NCBI GenBank assembly: GCA_964440915.1
Contig: CAYTTV010000001.1
Span: forward strand, 81,655 to 145,654
Reading direction: 5' to 3'
DNA: 64,000 nt
DNA from: CAMPJM01 sp964440915
GTDB lineage: Bacteria; Bacteroidota; Bacteroidia; Cytophagales; Cyclobacteriaceae
The position numbers were made by a program, and so were the translations under genes. The notes beneath the pieces were generated by a model that searched no databases, had not been told where the DNA came from, and saw nothing but the letters and a program-made list of their open reading frames with translations. Below are positions 1-9,574 of the stretch, piece by piece. How positions within the stretch are numbered: position 1 is the first letter of the stretch; each line of letters opens with the position of its first letter.

Positions 1-974
1 TTCTTCAGCTCCTTCATCACAATATTGATGCCTTTTTCTATACGAGAGGGTTCTGTTCCAAAATAAATACCGAACATTCCAGTGTCTATATAAGGTGTGT
101 AGGAGGCTTCAACGGAATAAACATAACCGTATTTTTCGCGAAGGGCTAAGTTTAAGCGAGAATTCATACCTGGACCGCCCAAAATATTGATCAACGCAAA
201 GAAAGCAAGCCGCTCTTTATCTTTAATATTATAAGCTGGCCTTCCAATAGCGCACTGCGATTGGGTCAAATTACGATAAGATACTTCTGTCAGGGGCTGA
301 TATCCAGAAAAAGGCATTCTATTTCTAGAAGATTTTGAAACAGGGATTTGACTAAAGTGCTTTTCGGCCAGCCGCACCACCTTTTTCATAGGCATAGGAC
401 CGACGGATGAAAAAACAAGGTTTTCTGTATCGAGGTTTTCGGAAATGAACTGTGTGAAATCGTGCCTTTGAAACCGGCGGATACTTTCTGTAGTACCCAA
501 AATATTTCTTCCCAAAGGATGTCCCTTAAAAACCAGGTCATCGAAATCGTCTTGAATCGCATCTTCTGGTGTATCGTAATACATGGCCATTTCTTCCAAA
601 ATCACGTTTCGCTCTCTTTCTATCTGCTTCTCTGGAAACACAGATTGAAAAGTTATGTCATATAAAAGCTCTATGGCATTCCCAAAATATGGCTCAAGAA
701 CAGAAGCATAGAAACATATCTTTTCCTTGGTAGTGTAGGCATTCAACTCTCCTCCTACAGAATCTAACCTATTCAAAATATGGAAGGCTCTTCTCTTTTT
801 TGTACCCTTAAAGGCCATATGCTCCCAAAAATGAGCTATTCCTTGCTGTTCTGGCTTTTCATCTCTACTCCCAATATCCAAAATAAAGCCACAGTGAGCC
901 ACCTTGGTATGGGTTATCTGTTGATGAATGATCTTAATGCCATTAGGCAGGACAAAAGTATTATAATCAGGCAT
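1..974 (-). CDS. M16 family zinc peptidase, C-terminus cut by window edge
   Basis: The minus-strand frame starts at an ATG (972-974) and stays open to base 1, so about 324 residues are visible and the C-terminal part is missing. The inverted zinc motif HFWEH is at residues 48-52, with H48 and H52 as ligands and E51 as catalytic base. The third ligand is probably E128 in VILEEM, 76 residues further on, which is the usual M16 spacing. This is the active-type N-terminal half of a pitrilysin/processing-peptidase-like protein. There is no signal peptide, so it is probably cytoplasmic. A GGAG lies 8 bases before the start. The substrate cannot be told from sequence. Confidence 0.92.
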   Translation of the reverse strand, partial: MPDYNTFVLPNGIKIIHQQITHTKVAHCGFILDIGSRDEKPEQQGIAHFWEHMAFKGTKKRRAFHILNRLDSVGGELNAYTTKEKICFYASVLEPYFGNAIELLYDITFQSVFPEKQIERERNVILEEMAMYYDTPEDAIQDDFDDLVFKGHPLGRNILGTTESIRRFQRHDFTQFISENLDTENLVFSSVGPMPMKKVVRLAEKHFSQIPVSKSSRNRMPFSGYQPLTEVSYRNLTQSQCAIGRPAYNIKDKERLAFFALINILGGPGMNSRLNLALREKYGYVYSVEASYTPYIDTGMFGIYFGTEPSRIEKGINIVMKELK

Positions 975-990
975 TGCTAAATCTCCTTCA

Positions 991-998
991 CAAAAGTA
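991..998 (-). promoter_or_regulatory. -7 promoter element of the M16 peptidase gene
   Basis: On the minus strand TACTTTTG matches the Bacteroidota -7 consensus TAnnTTTG, 16 bases before the ATG. A TTG lies 23 bases upstream, slightly farther than the usual 19-21. This is a consensus match only. Confidence 0.45.
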
Positions 999-1234
999 GC
1001 TATTTTAATGTATTTTGTCGGCAATTATGAGGGGCTTTAATAAAAGAATAGAATATACACATTCCTTCGACACTTATTTACTTATGCACGAACTTAACCT
1101 TACTTGAACTACAAGGCAATGGTTACGATTTCGGATAAGTGCGGCGTTTAAGGGAACGAACTTTTTTATCATTTTAAATAACTTAACCGCCTATCAAGGG
1201 TTTATACTGTTGACATTCTTTTTAAAACTTCCCT

Positions 1235-2401
1235 ATGAAGATAGGCTTTGATGCAACCAGTGCTTTTACCGATCTTGATCATCACGGTATTTATAGTAGA
1301 TCTGTAATACAGACCCTTAGCAGAAATTGTCCTGAAAACGAATACGTTTTATATACGAGTTCTTTGAAGCAAGACAGGACGCTTAAAGACTTGCTCGCAC
1401 ATAGGCAAATCAGACTTCGGGCTCCTTCCTTTATCCTCTCCAAATTGAACATGGGAAACTTATGGAGAAGCACTTTACTTGGCAATCTAGCCTTCAAAGA
1501 CAGCATAGATGTCTTTCATGGTTTAAATAACCAACTGCCGTTGATAATTAACAAAAGACTTCGGACTGTCGTATCCATCCAAAATCTATACTTCCTTCGG
1601 TATCCGGATTTCTTTAAAAGCCTCGATATAGAAATCATAAAAAGGAGGTACAAGCATGCTTGTACGGTAGCTAATAAAATCGTAGCACCTACCTCACAAA
1701 CCGCAGAAGATCTTATCACATTTTTTGGAATGAATCCCGACAAAATTCAGGTTATTCCCCAAGCTTGTGATATTGTCTTTCAAAAAGAATACGCCCCCTA
1801 CGATGCCCTCGTGCTATCGGACAAGTATAATTTGCCAAGTGACTTCATCTTGGCCAGAAGCAGCAAAGAGGCATTGAACGACAATGCCATAAATGCTGTA
1901 ACAGCTTTTGCCCGAATTAAGAATAAAATTGATATTCCCTTGGTCATCGCAGGAAGAATATCAAAAAAGCAGGAGGCATCTATATTGAGAATAATACATG
2001 ATGAAAAAATAAGCAATAGGGTAATCCTACTGAAAGACTTACCATTGGATGAACTGGCCATATTATACCAGCTTTGCCAATTATATCTTCAAGTGCCTAC
2101 CCACCCATGCAATTCTATGCCGATAAAAGAAGCCTTATGTGCACGAGTGCCTACAATCTGTACAAGAATTCCTGAATTTATAGAAGCTGGGGGGCTTGGG
2201 CCTGTATATGTACGGGCAGGTAACATGGATGAAGTAGCTGATACGGTCCTGAATTTACTTAATAACCCATCTTTGTTAAGCAATATGATAGAACAAGGTA
2301 GCATACATGCCAAAACTTTTGATAACACCCTTGTAGCACAGCAGCTTAACGACTTGTACCATTCCTTAATAGATCAAGAACAGGACCTAGTGAAAGCTTA
2401 A
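1235..2401 (+). CDS. glycosyltransferase family 4 (GT-B fold)
   Basis: The 388-aa product begins MKIGFDATSAF, typical of GT4 enzymes with an N-terminal acceptor domain. Its C-terminal nucleotide-sugar domain contains PIKEALCARVPTICTR and ends in helices like those of family members (about residues 270-385). The usual E-x7-E motif is incomplete. The second Glu (KEA) is present, but the first is replaced in the PCNSMP segment. The protein has no signal peptide or membrane helix. It probably transfers a sugar during polysaccharide or LPS synthesis, in keeping with the GT9 gene 120 bases downstream on the same strand. The sugar and acceptor are unknown. Confidence 0.85.
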   Translation: MKIGFDATSAFTDLDHHGIYSRSVIQTLSRNCPENEYVLYTSSLKQDRTLKDLLAHRQIRLRAPSFILSKLNMGNLWRSTLLGNLAFKDSIDVFHGLNNQLPLIINKRLRTVVSIQNLYFLRYPDFFKSLDIEIIKRRYKHACTVANKIVAPTSQTAEDLITFFGMNPDKIQVIPQACDIVFQKEYAPYDALVLSDKYNLPSDFILARSSKEALNDNAINAVTAFARIKNKIDIPLVIAGRISKKQEASILRIIHDEKISNRVILLKDLPLDELAILYQLCQLYLQVPTHPCNSMPIKEALCARVPTICTRIPEFIEAGGLGPVYVRAGNMDEVADTVLNLLNNPSLLSNMIEQGSIHAKTFDNTLVAQQLNDLYHSLIDQEQDLVKA

Positions 2402-2521
2402 AAACATTTCATAGGGCATTTTCAATAGCAATTTTTATACTATGCGTAACTGGGCTTTATATAATTTTAAAAGAAGTCTCTATCTTTTTTTAGTATAATT
2501 GCACTCTATCATACTGCTTTC

Positions 2522-3574
2522 ATGGGAAACGACCTTTTATCTAAAAAACAACTTGGCAAAGTCCTTATCATTCAAACCGCTTTTATAGGGGACGTGATCT
2601 TGAGCACACCTATAATAGAAAAAATTCGTCAAAACTATCCTCAAGCCCAAATCGACTTTCTCTTGAGAAAGGGCAATGAATCACTTTTAATTGGCCACCC
2701 TTATATACATGAAATGTTCGTTTGGGACAAAAAATCCGGCAAGTTTAAAGACCTCATTCGGATTCTGGGCCTTATTCGAAAAAATCGGTATGACGTCGTG
2801 ATAAATTTACAAAGGTTTGGAAGTACTGGACTCTTGACAGCGTTGTCGAAAGCCAAGCATACAATAGGCTTTGACAAAAATCCCTTTTCCTTCTTATTCT
2901 CGCATAAAGTACCGCACAAAATAGGTGAGGGCATGCATGAGGTAGAAAGGAACCTGCAGCTTATAAGAAAAATAACAGACACCGAATTTATTCCTCCCAA
3001 GCTTTACCCCACAGCGAAAGACTATGAAGTTGTAGAGGAGTATAAAACAAGCTCATACATCTGTATAGCGCCTACTTCTGTATGGTTTACCAAGCAATTC
3101 CCGATTGAAAAATGGATAGAGCTTATTGATGCGATTCCCATGAAGCAACGTATATATTTATTGGGCGCTCCTTCCGACGCAGAAGCTTGTGAAACAATAA
3201 AAACCGGTACTGCCCATCCAAATGTGATTAACTTAGCCGGCAAACTTACCTTATTGCAATCTGCAGCATTGATGAAAGAGGCAGTTTTAAATTATGTAAA
3301 CGATTCAGCACCACTTCATCTCGCGTCTGCTATAAACGCCAATACCTGCGCTGTTTTTTGCTCCACTGTGCCTGCTTTCGGTTTTTATCCTTTAGCGAGC
3401 TTTTCGGAAGTTGTGGAAATCGCAATTCCTTTATCATGCCGTCCATGTGGTTTACACGGTTACAAAGCCTGCCCTCTGGGACATTTCAATTGTGCTCATA
3501 AAATAAACAATAGTCAACTTTTGGCCGTATTGAATAAAGCGATGCATGAAAGAAGCTTGGCAAATAATGACTGA
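2522..3574 (+). CDS. glycosyltransferase family 9 (heptosyltransferase-like)
   Basis: The 350-aa protein opens with GKVLIIQTAFIGDVILSTP, the GT9 N-terminal signature. It carries NYVNDSAPLHLASAINANT near residue 260, the family's sugar-nucleotide loop (usually GnDsGpmHlAaA). A Cys-rich tail, CRPCGLHGYKACPLGHFNC, is characteristic of Bacteroidota members. GT9 enzymes add heptose or related sugars to the LPS inner core at the inner membrane. The gene sits 26 bases upstream of the aminopeptidase gene, so the two may share a transcript. The donor sugar is not determined by the sequence. Confidence 0.9.
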   Translation: MGNDLLSKKQLGKVLIIQTAFIGDVILSTPIIEKIRQNYPQAQIDFLLRKGNESLLIGHPYIHEMFVWDKKSGKFKDLIRILGLIRKNRYDVVINLQRFGSTGLLTALSKAKHTIGFDKNPFSFLFSHKVPHKIGEGMHEVERNLQLIRKITDTEFIPPKLYPTAKDYEVVEEYKTSSYICIAPTSVWFTKQFPIEKWIELIDAIPMKQRIYLLGAPSDAEACETIKTGTAHPNVINLAGKLTLLQSAALMKEAVLNYVNDSAPLHLASAINANTCAVFCSTVPAFGFYPLASFSEVVEIAIPLSCRPCGLHGYKACPLGHFNCAHKINNSQLLAVLNKAMHERSLANND

Positions 3575-3600
3575 ATGAAAATATTTTAACTAGGAAAACC

Positions 3601-5045
3601 ATGAAATATCTTCCCATTGAGAACGCTCTTTTTATTCAAAACAGAAAGAACTTTTCAGCACTGCTTAAGTCCAAATCATTAGCTGTTTTCAACTCGAACG
3701 ACATCATGCCCACGAATGCGGATGGCACGATGGCCTTTAAACAAAACAGCGATCTCTTTTACTTATCCGGCATAGACCAAGAAGAAAGCATATTGGTGTT
3801 GTTTCCAGAATGCCCTGAAGAGCGGCATAGAGAAGTGCTTTTTTTGAAAGAGACAAATGAAATGATCGCCATATGGGAAGGACATAAATATACCAAAGAG
3901 GAAGCGTATGAAACATCGGGAGTTAAGACTGTGTATTGGCTTTCTCAATTCGAGCAGGTCTTCAATAGCCTGATGGCCAAAGCAGATATGGTGTATCTTA
4001 ACAGCAACGAACATCTTCGGGCAACAGTGGAAGTACAAACAAGAGACGGGCGATTTGTAAAATGGTGCAAGGAAAAATATCCCCTACATCAGTATGTTCG
4101 ATCTGCGCCGCTGATGCACCACCTTAGAGCTATAAAGTCCGAAATCGAAATTGATCTAATGCAGCAAGCCTGCGACATTACGGAAAAGGGGTTCCGAAGA
4201 ATACTTGAATTTGTAAAACCAGGCGTAATGGAATACGAAATTGAGGCTGAATTTCTGCACGAGTTCATTCGAAACCGTTCTGCAGGATTTGCCTACTCGC
4301 CTATTATTGCATCTGGTGCCAATGCCTGTGTTTTGCATTATATTGACAACAATGCTCCTTGCATGGATGGAGAAGTTATTCTATTTGATGTGGCGGCAGA
4401 ATACGCCAATTACAACTCAGACATGTCCAGAGCTATACCTGTGAATGGACGATTTACCAAAAGACAAAGGGCTGTTTATGATGCGGTACGGAGGGTGATG
4501 AAGTCGGCCATGCAGATGCTCACACCTGGAAATACTATCCCTGAATATCACCGAGAGGTGGGCAAGGTAATGGAAAGCGAGCTTATAGGGCTAGGCTTGC
4601 TAGATAAAACAGACGTTAAGAATCAGCATCCTGAGCAACCATTGTATAGAAAGTACTTCATGCATGGCACCTCTCATCATTTAGGCCTAGATGTACACGA
4701 CGTAGGAGACATGTTACGGAAATTTGAGCCAGGCATGGTGTTTACCGTGGAGCCTGGNNNNNNNNNNNNNNNNNNNNNNNNNNNNNNNNNNNNNNNNNNN
4801 NNNNNNNNNNNNNNNNNNNNNNNNNNNNNNNNNNNNNNNNNNNNNNNNNNNNNNNNNTAGGAGACATGTTACGGAAATTTGAGCCAGGCATGGTGTTTAC
4901 CGTGGAGCCTGGAATATATATTAGAGAAGAAAGCTTGGGCATACGCTTGGAAAACAATGTCGTGATCACTTCAAATGGCCTAATAGACCTCATGAAAAAC
5001 ATTCCAATAGAGGCAGAAGAAATAGAGGAGTTAATGAATGCTTAA
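3601..5045 (+). CDS. pepP: Xaa-Pro aminopeptidase (aminopeptidase P), interrupted by an assembly gap
   Basis: This is an M24B peptidase with an N-terminal creatinase-like domain (about residues 1-170) and a C-terminal pita-bread domain. Metal ligands visible before the gap are the two Asp in LFDVAAEYANYNSDMSR, the His in YFMHGTSHHLG and the Glu in VFTVEPG. The second ligand Glu, in GIRLENNV, lies after the gap. As written, 100 Ns and then an in-frame TAG at 4858 truncate the gene. Joining base 4757 to 4913, which removes the Ns and one copy of a 55-bp duplication, gives an uninterrupted 429-codon frame ending in TAA at 5043-5045. I therefore call the gene intact and the break an assembly artefact. 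Confidence 0.92.
4703..4912. repeat. 55-bp exact direct duplication flanking the gap
   Basis: Bases 4703-4757 and 4858-4912 are identical over all 55 bases and sit directly on either side of the N run. Each copy encodes the same part of aminopeptidase P. The pattern is that of two contig ends that overlap by one k-mer and were joined by a fixed-length scaffold gap. Confidence 0.95.
4758..4857. other. assembly gap of exactly 100 Ns
   Basis: The run of N is exactly 100 bases, a conventional placeholder. Because the flanks overlap by 55 bases and collapse into an open frame, the true gap is probably of zero length. Confidence 0.97.
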
Positions 5046-5249
5046 GGCTGGCTGGCTTTGATTCAATGGTCAGCACAAAACAACTTCAGCACACTTTTTC
5101 TTCTATCCCATATTCCTATTATCCAATTATATAATCTTATTAGGTTACCTTTCTCTTAGAAATAGCATCCATATGCAGGGTTAGATCCAACACCCTCATT
5201 TTGAATATTCATTCCTATTTCAAATTTATTTTTAACTTATAAGAACATT

Positions 5250-7343
5250 ATGACAAGCAAAAATCTGATTTTCGCGTTTCTTGCCTTTATATCCATCATG
5301 ACTTTGGGATGCAAGGAAGACGAACCAGCCATTGATGATAAAAAAATAGACAACCGACCACCGGAAGAAGTAGTGGAGACACTTACAGAGACGCTGAAAA
5401 GTGCCGATAGTGTGAGCGTTTTCACCGAAGCTTTGAAGAATATAGCTTTGACCCAAGAAGAAGTTGAGCAAGGATTGACCATTTTCGCTCCATTGAATAG
5501 TTCAAGCGCCAACAACGCTCGGCAATCTGCCATAAGTAAATCTAAAGAAGATGGTGGTTTCACCGATGAGGAATTGAGGGATCACATTATAAAGGGCGTC
5601 CTCAAGCTTGCAGACCTAGCGGATGGAACTATACTCATTAGTCTCAGCGGGAAAACCTATAAAATCACAAAAATAGGCGATCAAATATGGATAAATGGCG
5701 TACTCATTCTCCCAAAAGAAATTCTTTCAGGCACTAGAGAAACTGTGTTTGCAGTAATTAACAAGCTGAGTAATACCTCACCGACAGATGAGCCTTCACC
5801 CAGCACTACTTCCATAGAGATAACAGTCTGGGACGCTAGCAAATGGAGTCCAGAAAATATCAAAGGAGAGTTAAGTGCGGGAGCAGATGTGGTGTTATAC
5901 CGCTCTCATAAGGATTATACAGAAGACAATCCTGCCTATCAATTGAAGGCAACTGGAGAAGATGGAAAAGTAATCTTTACAGATGTTGAACCAGGCACCT
6001 ATTATATCGAAGTTTCTAAAGATAATCTCAGCAATATCTTTGGAGAACATGAAGAGCTCGTAAATGGCTTATATGTAGGGGTAGCAGCCGTTGGCATATT
6101 TCAAACTCAAGAAGAAGTAGATAATTCCTATCAAGAAGATGCTGCCGTTGGAAGCCTCCGTTGGTTGGACGCTAATGCCGACGGTGTACTCAATGAGGAT
6201 GATTATCTGCCGATGCCTTATGAATCATTAACGGTACAGGAAAATAATATAGCGCGTATGGAGATACTCATAGGCATGGCGCACTCGGAAGAAGATAATG
6301 CTGAATTACCAGAACTGACGCAGGAGCAGATCGAGACAAATATGGATAATGCTATGAACACCTTTAATAGCTGGTTCCAGAATTTTGCTATCTTGGATGG
6401 ATTATTGAGTGATGATGCCGATACTGCTCCATTGGGCAGTAATTTTCAAGGTATTGATGAATTCCAGATACTCCCGAACAATACGTCTATTACCCAAATA
6501 TGGAATATGGCATATAATAACATCAATGTATTAAACTTGATTATAGCCAATAACCCAGCCAACACAGAGCTCCTTGCCAATGCAATTACACTAAGAGCTT
6601 ATACGTATTTGAAATTGGCTACTTATTTTGGAGGACTTCCCTTGCACACAGGGTATGCCAATAGTCCTACTGGATATTATTCCTCCCCTAGATCAAGCCA
6701 ATCCGATGTAATTGCTTTCGTGATATCAGAGCTAGAAGACGCCCAAAGCATGCTCCCTGATCATACTTCAGACAAATCTAGGCTCAACAATATTTCGATC
6801 AATGCGCTTTTAGCTCAGGCAGCCTTGTTGGATAAGAATTTTCAAGCTGTATTTGATTATACGGGAGGCATAATTCAGTCCTACCTGTATGAACTAGCTT
6901 CAACTCCCACCGCGATTGATGAGGAGGCCATTTGGACTTCTGGGAATAGCTTGGCAGCTAACTTAGAGAGCTATTTTGGCCACCAGACGCTTCCTTATAT
7001 AAGATTGACAGAGGTGTACCTGATGCACGCTGAAGCCGGTATTAACCTATGGGGCGACTACTGGGAACAGGCGGTCAATACTATGGCTCCACTCATAGAT
7101 AGAAATGGGAGCGAACCGCTTGACCCACCAATGTCGCAAGAGGAGCTACTATCTAAATTACAAGCACTTTGGAAAGCAGAAATGCCTAAAGAAGGCAACC
7201 GGTTCGCCAGTTTGGTCAGATGGGGTATAGCGCATGAAGTACTTGGTCCAAAAGGCTTCATTGCACAAAAGCACAATTTGCTTCCTATCCCTCAAGTTGT
7301 GATCGACGGCAGCTCCGAGATTACTCAAAACCCCGGTTACTAA
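5250..7343 (+). CDS. lipoprotein with fasciclin-like, carboxypeptidase-regulatory-like and SusD/RagB domains
   Basis: The 697-aa product starts with a lipoprotein signal whose lipobox is TLGC (Cys21). Four parts follow: a FAS1/fasciclin-like region (about 41-180), a small beta-sandwich resembling carboxypeptidase-regulatory or SdrD B domains (about 190-275), an EF-hand/dockerin-like loop DANADGVLNEDD near residue 307, and a SusD/RagB glycan-binding domain (about 350-697) with the typical tail LLPIPQVVIDG...ITQNPGY. It is probably anchored in the outer membrane and surface exposed. SusD proteins normally work with a SusC TonB-dependent transporter, but none is present here. A terminator follows 18 bases after the stop. 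The ligand is unknown. Confidence 0.85.
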   Translation: MTSKNLIFAFLAFISIMTLGCKEDEPAIDDKKIDNRPPEEVVETLTETLKSADSVSVFTEALKNIALTQEEVEQGLTIFAPLNSSSANNARQSAISKSKEDGGFTDEELRDHIIKGVLKLADLADGTILISLSGKTYKITKIGDQIWINGVLILPKEILSGTRETVFAVINKLSNTSPTDEPSPSTTSIEITVWDASKWSPENIKGELSAGADVVLYRSHKDYTEDNPAYQLKATGEDGKVIFTDVEPGTYYIEVSKDNLSNIFGEHEELVNGLYVGVAAVGIFQTQEEVDNSYQEDAAVGSLRWLDANADGVLNEDDYLPMPYESLTVQENNIARMEILIGMAHSEEDNAELPELTQEQIETNMDNAMNTFNSWFQNFAILDGLLSDDADTAPLGSNFQGIDEFQILPNNTSITQIWNMAYNNINVLNLIIANNPANTELLANAITLRAYTYLKLATYFGGLPLHTGYANSPTGYYSSPRSSQSDVIAFVISELEDAQSMLPDHTSDKSRLNNISINALLAQAALLDKNFQAVFDYTGGIIQSYLYELASTPTAIDEEAIWTSGNSLAANLESYFGHQTLPYIRLTEVYLMHAEAGINLWGDYWEQAVNTMAPLIDRNGSEPLDPPMSQEELLSKLQALWKAEMPKEGNRFASLVRWGIAHEVLGPKGFIAQKHNLLPIPQVVIDGSSEITQNPGY

Positions 7344-7361
7344 GCACTAAGGTAAAGTCAT

Positions 7362-7390
7362 AAAAAAAGCCCCAAATTGGGGCTTTTTTT
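7362..7390. terminator. bidirectional intrinsic terminator
   Basis: Seven A, then GCCCC-AAATT-GGGGC, then seven T. The symmetric A and T tracts let it end both the SusD-like gene (plus) and tsf (minus), whose stops lie 18 and 25 bases away. Confidence 0.92.
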
Positions 7391-7415
7391 ATTGATAATG
7401 TCCGGTCTCAAATAT

Positions 7416-8246
7416 TTAACCAATCGATATCCTTTTGAAGGAAGATACAGTAAGTCCTTTATTAACACTATCCAAATATTTGGCAATTGTCAACCCATTG
7501 TCTTTTACAAAGGCCTGATTGAGCAAAGTGTTTTCTTTATAGAACTTGTTCAGTTTCCCTTCCGCGATCTTGTCTAGCATTGCTTCTGGCTTTCCTTCTG
7601 CCCTAGCTTGCTCCCTTCCTATCTCAATTTCTCTTGCAACGATAGTCGGATCTACATCATCTTTATCCACGCCTACTGGATTCATGGCAGCAATTTGCAT
7701 TGCCACGTCCCTACCTGCTGCTGCAACATCAGCACCATTGGCTCCTTTCAATCCAACCAATACGCCTAATTTGCTTCCAGCATGGATATAAGTAACCACT
7801 GCATCTGCATTTAGTATCTCATAAGCCACAATTTCGATCTTTTCCCCTATCTTACCTACTAGCTCTATGATCTTCTCTTCAACTGTCTGGTCACCTATTT
7901 TCTCACTTTTAAGAGCATCTACCGAAGCAGGTTTCTTCTCAACCGCTACGTTTAGGATAGCATTGCCCAGGTTTTGGAATTCTTCATTCTTTCCCACAAA
8001 GTCAGTTTCGCAGCCAAGCGCTACTAGTACACCTTCAGTATTGTTATCGTTGGTATTTACAAAAACTGCTCCTTCGGTAGTTTCACGATCAGATCTAGAA
8101 GCAGAAACTTTTTGCCCTTTTTTTCTAAGCAGGTCGATTGCAGCGTCAAAATCACCGTTTGCTTCAGTCAATGCTTTTTTACAATCCATCATCCCTGCAC
8201 CCGTCATTTGTCGCAGTTTGTTAACTTCTTGTGCTGTAATAGCCAT
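7416..8246 (-). CDS. tsf: translation elongation factor Ts
   Basis: EF-Ts is the nucleotide exchange factor that recycles EF-Tu-GDP. The start MAITAQEVNKLRQMTGAGMM is the conserved UBA-like N-terminus with the Thr-Gly-Ala-Gly-Met-Met motif, followed by DCKKALTEA. The core carries TDFVGKNEEF, which contacts EF-Tu. The frame stays open 20 codons upstream of this ATG, but that stretch is not EF-Ts-like, so the start is set at 8246. The length is 276 residues. It is the last gene of the rplM-rpsI-rpsB-tsf group, 94 bases after rpsB, with a strong terminator downstream. Confidence 0.98.
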   Translation of the reverse strand: MAITAQEVNKLRQMTGAGMMDCKKALTEANGDFDAAIDLLRKKGQKVSASRSDRETTEGAVFVNTNDNNTEGVLVALGCETDFVGKNEEFQNLGNAILNVAVEKKPASVDALKSEKIGDQTVEEKIIELVGKIGEKIEIVAYEILNADAVVTYIHAGSKLGVLVGLKGANGADVAAAGRDVAMQIAAMNPVGVDKDDVDPTIVAREIEIGREQARAEGKPEAMLDKIAEGKLNKFYKENTLLNQAFVKDNGLTIAKYLDSVNKGLTVSSFKRISIG

Positions 8247-8340
8247 ATCTCTAATGGTTTTGGGTTGTTCTAAATAAAAAAATGAACACTGAAGTTTAAC
8301 GTCCAATGTTCAATTTTTCTTAAAATATATTGTATGGTTT

Positions 8341-9150
8341 TTAATTCTTATCTTCTTCCGATTCTACTTCCACAGCACTAGCCTTGACCTCAGTCTTTTC
8401 ACCTTCGTCTACAGCCCGCTTGGCAGCTTCTTCTTCCTGAAGTTGTTTGTCATCCTTATCTCTCTTGCGTTCTGCTAATCCTTCTTCTATGGCTGCACCG
8501 AATGCTTTTACTATCAAAGAGATAGATTTGTAGGCATCATCATTAGCAGGAATAGGAAAGTTTGCAAGATTCGGATTGGAGTTGGTATCAACCACAGCAA
8601 ACACCGGAATGTTCAATTTGTGGGCCTCTTGAACAGCAATATGCTCTCTTTTGATATCGACCACAAACAAGGCTGCAGGCAGACGAGTAAGGTCGGCGAT
8701 CCCTCCCAACACTCTTTCCAATTTTTCCTTTTCACGCGTAACCATCAATCGCTCTCTTTTGGCCATGTTTTGGTAAGCTTCATCTTTCATAAGCTTATCA
8801 ATACCTGCCATCTTTTTGAGTGATTTTCTGATCGTCGCAAAGTTGGTAAGCATACCACCCAACCACCTTTCGGTCACGAATGGCATTTTCAGTCTTTTTG
8901 CCTCATCGGCAACCAGATCTTTTGCTTGTTTTTTTGTAGCTACGAACATTACCTTTCGGCCGTTACGAACTACTTGCTTGACAGCGTTAGATGCTTCTTC
9001 AAGGCTGGCAAGGGTCTTATTCAAATCGATAATATGGATCCCGTTTCGTTCCATAAATATATATGGTGCCATTTTGGGATCCCACTTTCTTGTTAAGTGT
9101 CCAAAATGGACACCAGCATCTAGTAAGTCTTTGTACGTGAGTTTAGTCAT
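8341..9150 (-). CDS. rpsB: 30S ribosomal protein S2
   Basis: The 269-aa protein has LDAGVHFGHLTRKWDPKM at the N-terminus, FVTERWLGGMLTNFATI in the middle and VFAVVDTNSNPN near the end, all S2 signatures. The last 40 or so residues form an acidic and lysine-rich extension (RDKDDKQLQEEEAAKR and on), common in Bacteroidota S2. It sits 26 bases downstream of rpsI and upstream of tsf, the widely conserved rpsB-tsf pair. Confidence 0.98.
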   Translation of the reverse strand: MTKLTYKDLLDAGVHFGHLTRKWDPKMAPYIFMERNGIHIIDLNKTLASLEEASNAVKQVVRNGRKVMFVATKKQAKDLVADEAKRLKMPFVTERWLGGMLTNFATIRKSLKKMAGIDKLMKDEAYQNMAKRERLMVTREKEKLERVLGGIADLTRLPAALFVVDIKREHIAVQEAHKLNIPVFAVVDTNSNPNLANFPIPANDDAYKSISLIVKAFGAAIEEGLAERKRDKDDKQLQEEEAAKRAVDEGEKTEVKASAVEVESEEDKN

Positions 9151-9176
9151 TAAAAGAGAATTATTATGCGTTAATC

Positions 9177-9563
9177 TTAACGTTTACTGAACTGGAATGA
9201 CCTTCTGGCTTTCCTACGTCCGTATTTCTTTCGCTCTACCATTCGAGGGTCTCTTGTCAAGAACCCTTCCTTTTTTAGAGCAGGGCGATATTCAATATTC
9301 ACCTCACATAAGGCCCTTGATATAGCCAAACGAACTGCTTCGGCTTGGCCTGTTGAACCACCACCGTCCACATTTACTTTTATGGAAAAAGAATCGCCTA
9401 CGTTTACCAAGTGTAAAGGCTGCTTTACTATAGTCTGTAAAATCTCAGAAGGAAAATATTCTTTGATATCTCGGCTATTTACGGTAATCTCTCCGTTACC
9501 AGATGACATGTATATCCTGGCTACCGAGGTTTTCCTTCTTCCGATCGAGTTTACTACTTCCAT
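9177..9563 (-). CDS. rpsI: 30S ribosomal protein S9
   Basis: The 128-aa protein begins with NSIGRRKTSVARIYM and ends in KKYGRRKARRSFQFSKR, whose C-terminal Lys-Arg tail reaches the P-site tRNA. GGGSTGQAEAVRLAISRAL is the S9 core. It starts with ATG at 9563 and follows rplM by 11 bases, so the two are almost certainly co-transcribed. Confidence 0.98.
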   Translation of the reverse strand: MEVVNSIGRRKTSVARIYMSSGNGEITVNSRDIKEYFPSEILQTIVKQPLHLVNVGDSFSIKVNVDGGGSTGQAEAVRLAISRALCEVNIEYRPALKKEGFLTRDPRMVERKKYGRRKARRSFQFSKR

Positions 9564-9574
9564 GAACTTAATCT

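Noticed and set aside
3601..4860. Truncated aminopeptidase P ending at TAG 4858-4860
   Set aside because: The stop lies in the duplicated contig end after the N run; collapsing the 55-bp repeat gives an intact frame.
8247..8306. Twenty-codon N-terminal extension of EF-Ts
   Set aside because: The extension is not EF-Ts-like, and the family start MAITAQEV is at 8246.
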